From: Bacteroidota bacterium
Lineage (GTDB): Bacteria; Bacteroidota; Bacteroidia; Bacteroidales; F082
DNA length: 64,000 nt
NCBI GenBank assembly: GCA_016845105.1
Contig: JAERTF010000098.1
Coordinates: 1-64,000, forward strand
Reading direction: 5' to 3'
The notes beneath the pieces are model-generated. The model was not told the DNA's origin and ran no database searches. It worked only from the letters and a program-made list of their open reading frames with translations. The position numbers and the translations under genes are program-made. How positions within the stretch are numbered: the stretch's first letter is position 1; every line of letters starts with the position of its first letter. Positions 61,499-64,000 of this stretch are shown in pieces.

Positions 61499-63223
61499 TT
61501 ATATCATTACTTCACGTTTTTTATATTTAGTATGTAATAATTCATGACTCTTATGCCCCAAAGGTTTTCCTAAATAGTTGTCATATAATTCAATTATTTC
61601 AGGGTTTTTGTGTGATACCTTTAAGGTTTCATTTTCGTCAATCTTATATAGAGTTTTCATTCTTGCTTTTAGCTGATCTTCGCTAGTTCCAATATGTTGA
61701 CCACCGCCACCAATACAACCGCCAGGACAAGCCATAACTTCTACAAAATGAATGTCATTTCTTCCATTTTTAATTTCATCAAGAAGTTCTTTTGCATTGG
61801 CCATTCCGTTAACAACAGCAACACCTAATTCAAGATCACCAATTTTAATTTTAGTTTCTTTTCTGCGTTCCAATCCACGTATTTGAGGAATTTGGAAATT
61901 AACAAGTTCTTTACCGGTTATACTGAAATGAGCTGTTCTGATAGCTGCTTCCATTACCCCACCTGAAGCTCCAAATAGTTTACCTGCTGTACTTCTGAAA
62001 CCCATTGGTGAATCAGTAAGTTCAGGTTGAATATTGAACATATCAATACCATATAGTTTTAAAAACTTGGTTAGCTCACGAGTTGTTAATACTGCATCCA
62101 CATCTGAAATACCAGCCTGAGTCATTTCTTCACGTTGTGCTTCGAACTTTTTAGCAGTACAAGGCATAATAGCTACTGAATATATTTCTTCTGGTTTAAG
62201 GTTTTCTTTTTCAGCAAAGTAAGATTTAATTACAGCTCCTAACATCTGTTGAGGTGATTTACATGATGACAGGTTTGGAATTAAATCAGGATAAAACTCT
62301 TCAGCATATTTTACCCAACCAGGGCAGCAGCTTGTTATCATAGGTAGAACACCACCTTCAGTAATTCTTTGAACAAGTTCTCCTGACTCTTCCATAATTG
62401 TTAAATCGGCAGAAAATGATGAATCAAAAATATTGTCAAAACCAACTTTTCGCAATGCTGCATTGAGTATTCCATTTATATCGATTCCTTCTTCCATTCC
62501 AAGTTCTTCAGCCATTGAAACACTAATTGAAGGAGCATATTGAATCACAACTCTTTTTGCAGGGTTATTTAGTGCATCCTGAATTTCAGCAAAGTGATTT
62601 TTCTCGGTTAGGGCACCAGTTGGACATACCATAATGCACTGTCCGCAATTGATGCAGCTTGAAGTATTAAGTCCTTGATTAAATGCAGTACCAACTATTG
62701 ATTTATTGCCTCTGTTGATTATATCAATGCAAGCAACACCCATTACATCTTCACAAACTGTTACACATCTGCCACAAAGAACACATTTTTCAGGATCGCG
62801 AACAATTGATGCGCTTGATAAATCGAGCTTTTCACTGTTTTTTACACCTCTGATTCTTCTTTCCCTAACATGATGTTCTTCGCTTAAATCCTGTAGTTCA
62901 CAGTTTTTATTTCTAACACAGTACAAACAGTCATCGGGGTGGTTTGATAGCAGAAGCTCAATAATTGTTTTTCTTGATTCAACTACTCGTTGGCTATGAG
63001 TTTTAATTTTCATGCTTGAATTTGCAGGAAAGGAGCAAGAAGTTATTAGTTTGCCTGTGTTTTCATCTTCAACAACACACATGCGGCAAGCACCTGTAGG
63101 CATTGAATTTTTTAGATGACAAAGTGTAGGTACTTTTATACCATTTCTATTTAGTACCTCAAGGATAGTTTCGCCTTGTGTAGCCTTAAATTCTTTATTA
63201 TTTACGTTTATTGTAAAATCCAT
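61499..63223 (-). CDS. hydA: [FeFe]-hydrogenase catalytic subunit
   Basis: H2-evolving or oxidising subunit of a multimeric hydrogenase. At 574 residues it is CpI-like in modules. The N-terminal [2Fe-2S] ferredoxin has Cys35, 46, 49, 63. A His/Cys cluster (His95, Cys99, 102, 108) and two [4Fe-4S] motifs (147-157 and 190-200) follow, and then the H-cluster domain with TSCCPGW (Cys299, 300), MPCTAKK (Cys355) and MACPGGC (Cys499, 503). All five match the positions known for CpI, including proton-transfer Cys299. The partner gene is the NuoF-like subunit 12 bases upstream, so NAD(H)-linked, possibly ferredoxin-bifurcating activity is likely (inference). Confidence 0.97.
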   Translation of the reverse strand: MDFTINVNNKEFKATQGETILEVLNRNGIKVPTLCHLKNSMPTGACRMCVVEDENTGKLITSCSFPANSSMKIKTHSQRVVESRKTIIELLLSNHPDDCLYCVRNKNCELQDLSEEHHVRERRIRGVKNSEKLDLSSASIVRDPEKCVLCGRCVTVCEDVMGVACIDIINRGNKSIVGTAFNQGLNTSSCINCGQCIMVCPTGALTEKNHFAEIQDALNNPAKRVVIQYAPSISVSMAEELGMEEGIDINGILNAALRKVGFDNIFDSSFSADLTIMEESGELVQRITEGGVLPMITSCCPGWVKYAEEFYPDLIPNLSSCKSPQQMLGAVIKSYFAEKENLKPEEIYSVAIMPCTAKKFEAQREEMTQAGISDVDAVLTTRELTKFLKLYGIDMFNIQPELTDSPMGFRSTAGKLFGASGGVMEAAIRTAHFSITGKELVNFQIPQIRGLERRKETKIKIGDLELGVAVVNGMANAKELLDEIKNGRNDIHFVEVMACPGGCIGGGGQHIGTSEDQLKARMKTLYKIDENETLKVSHKNPEIIELYDNYLGKPLGHKSHELLHTKYKKREVMI

Positions 63224-63235
63224 TTTTCTGAGGTT

Positions 63236-64000
63236 TTAAGAGATGATAATTGAGTCGAACTTGCATACATCGAAGCAGGTACCACAACTGATACATTTGT
63301 CATCAACAATAAAGTGTGGTTTTTTGCGACTTCCTATGATTGCATCAGTAGGACATTTTTTTGCACAAATTGTACATCCTGTACAATTATCAACATCTAT
63401 TGTAAATGTTCGTAGTTCAGTACAAACATTTGCACGGCATTTACGATCGAAGATATGTTCTTCATATTCTTCTCTAAACCAGTTAAGGGTGCTCAAAACA
63501 GGGTTTGGTGCAGTTTGACCTAACCCACATAGTGAAGTTTCCTTGATTACTTTACCAAGTTTTTCAAGTTGAGTTATTCCTTTAAATCTTTCCAATGCTT
63601 CGTTTTGAGCAGCATTCACAGGCTTATGTGTTATGCTTTCAAGTATTTCAAGCATTCGTCTTGTACCTTCACGGCATGGAATACATTTACCACAACTTTC
63701 TCTTTGGATAAAATCCATGAAGAATTTTGCAACATCAACCATACATGTATCTTCATCCATTACAACTAATCCACCTGAACCCATCATGGCTCCAATGGTT
63801 AGTAGTGAATCATAATCAACTTCTATATCAAGGTTTTCTTCGGTAATACATCCCCCTGAAGGTCCGCCAATTTGAACAGATTTAAACTTTTTATTATCTG
63901 GAATACCACCTGCAATACCAAATATTACCTCTCTTATTGTTGTTCCCATAGGAACTTCAACTAAACCAGTAAGGGCAACCTTCCCACTTAAGGCAAATAC
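63236..64000 (-). CDS. hydB: NuoF-like hydrogenase subunit (5' end beyond the window)
   Basis: Partial: the reading frame is open to the window edge and 254 residues are visible, with the missing N-terminus past base 64000. The visible part starts VFALSGKVALTGLVEVPMG, as in NuoF/HydB diaphorase subunits. GGPSGGC and the cluster-binding SCGKCIPCREGTRRMLEIL (the N3-type [4Fe-4S] site) follow. At the C-terminus are two ferredoxin clusters (CTGCTICAKKCP and CISCGTCFDVC). It would oxidise or reduce NAD(H) using FMN in the missing part. It ends 12 bases before hydA. A NuoE-like HydC gene is expected just upstream. Confidence 0.93.
   Translation of the reverse strand, partial: VFALSGKVALTGLVEVPMGTTIREVIFGIAGGIPDNKKFKSVQIGGPSGGCITEENLDIEVDYDSLLTIGAMMGSGGLVVMDEDTCMVDVAKFFMDFIQRESCGKCIPCREGTRRMLEILESITHKPVNAAQNEALERFKGITQLEKLGKVIKETSLCGLGQTAPNPVLSTLNWFREEYEEHIFDRKCRANVCTELRTFTIDVDNCTGCTICAKKCPTDAIIGSRKKPHFIVDDKCISCGTCFDVCKFDSIIIS

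Noticed and set aside
1-64000. Genomic island or prophage
   Set aside because: No integrase, transposase, phage structural gene or tRNA boundary was seen and base composition is even across the window by eye.

Overview
The window looks like chromosome of an anaerobic or facultative Bacteroidota (Bacteroidales/Marinilabiliales-like; the exact lineage is inference). It is AT-rich. Many start codons have an upstream TAnnTTTG box, the -7 element typical of this phylum, usually 25-29 nt away. Several secreted proteins end in type IX secretion (T9SS) sorting domains. There are lipoproteins with Bacteroidota-style signal peptides, an S46 dipeptidyl-peptidase, and a DAHP synthase-chorismate mutase fusion of the kind seen in this phylum. 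I see no transposase, phage gene, tRNA, rRNA or CRISPR array.

Layout. 1-10 kb: alkaline phosphatase, a cysQ-cysC pair, meaB, a patatin lipoprotein, a secreted EEP nuclease/phosphatase-like protein, a TetR-like regulator, a BNR-repeat T9SS protein and a dicarboxylate/amino-acid symporter. 10-20 kb: 6-phosphofructokinase preceded by a low-complexity tract, a TPR-LuxR regulator, then six co-directional genes for envelope proteins (barrel, propellers, lipoproteins, two related DUF4412-like proteins). 20-34 kb: YfcC-type carrier, GH18 protein, CtpA-like protease, a 14-repeat propeller T9SS protein and a 2011-residue alpha-2-macroglobulin that appears to lack the thioester motif. 34-39 kb: SAM-I riboswitch, metH, a palindromic repeat, metF. 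39-48 kb: DASS transporter, a secreted protein translationally coupled to butyrate kinase, and fused isobutyryl-CoA mutase (icmF). 48-53.6 kb: DPP11-type peptidase, DAHP synthase-chorismate mutase, PAP2 phosphatase, MATE transporter.

53.9 kb to the window end is one long minus-strand [FeFe]-hydrogenase locus. In transcription order it holds a NuoF-like HydB (cut by the window edge), HydA, a [FeFe]-hydrogenase-like domain fused to a histidine kinase, a stand-alone receiver, a receiver-histidine kinase hybrid, and the maturases hydG, hydF and hydE. A terminator-like hairpin follows hydE. The catalytic hydrogenase keeps every H-cluster and proton-transfer cysteine. The sensor-like paralogue keeps the cluster cysteines but has Asp at the proton-transfer cysteine position. 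This is the best candidate for an incompletely described system: a possible H2-sensing phosphorelay inside the hydrogenase/maturase operon, with no DNA-binding output gene in view.

A second theme is a set of intergenic arrays with a 7-nt period at three places (47752-47877, 50127-50175, 57781-57849). Two of them are arranged as inverted repeats, and one lies inside the hydrogenase operon.
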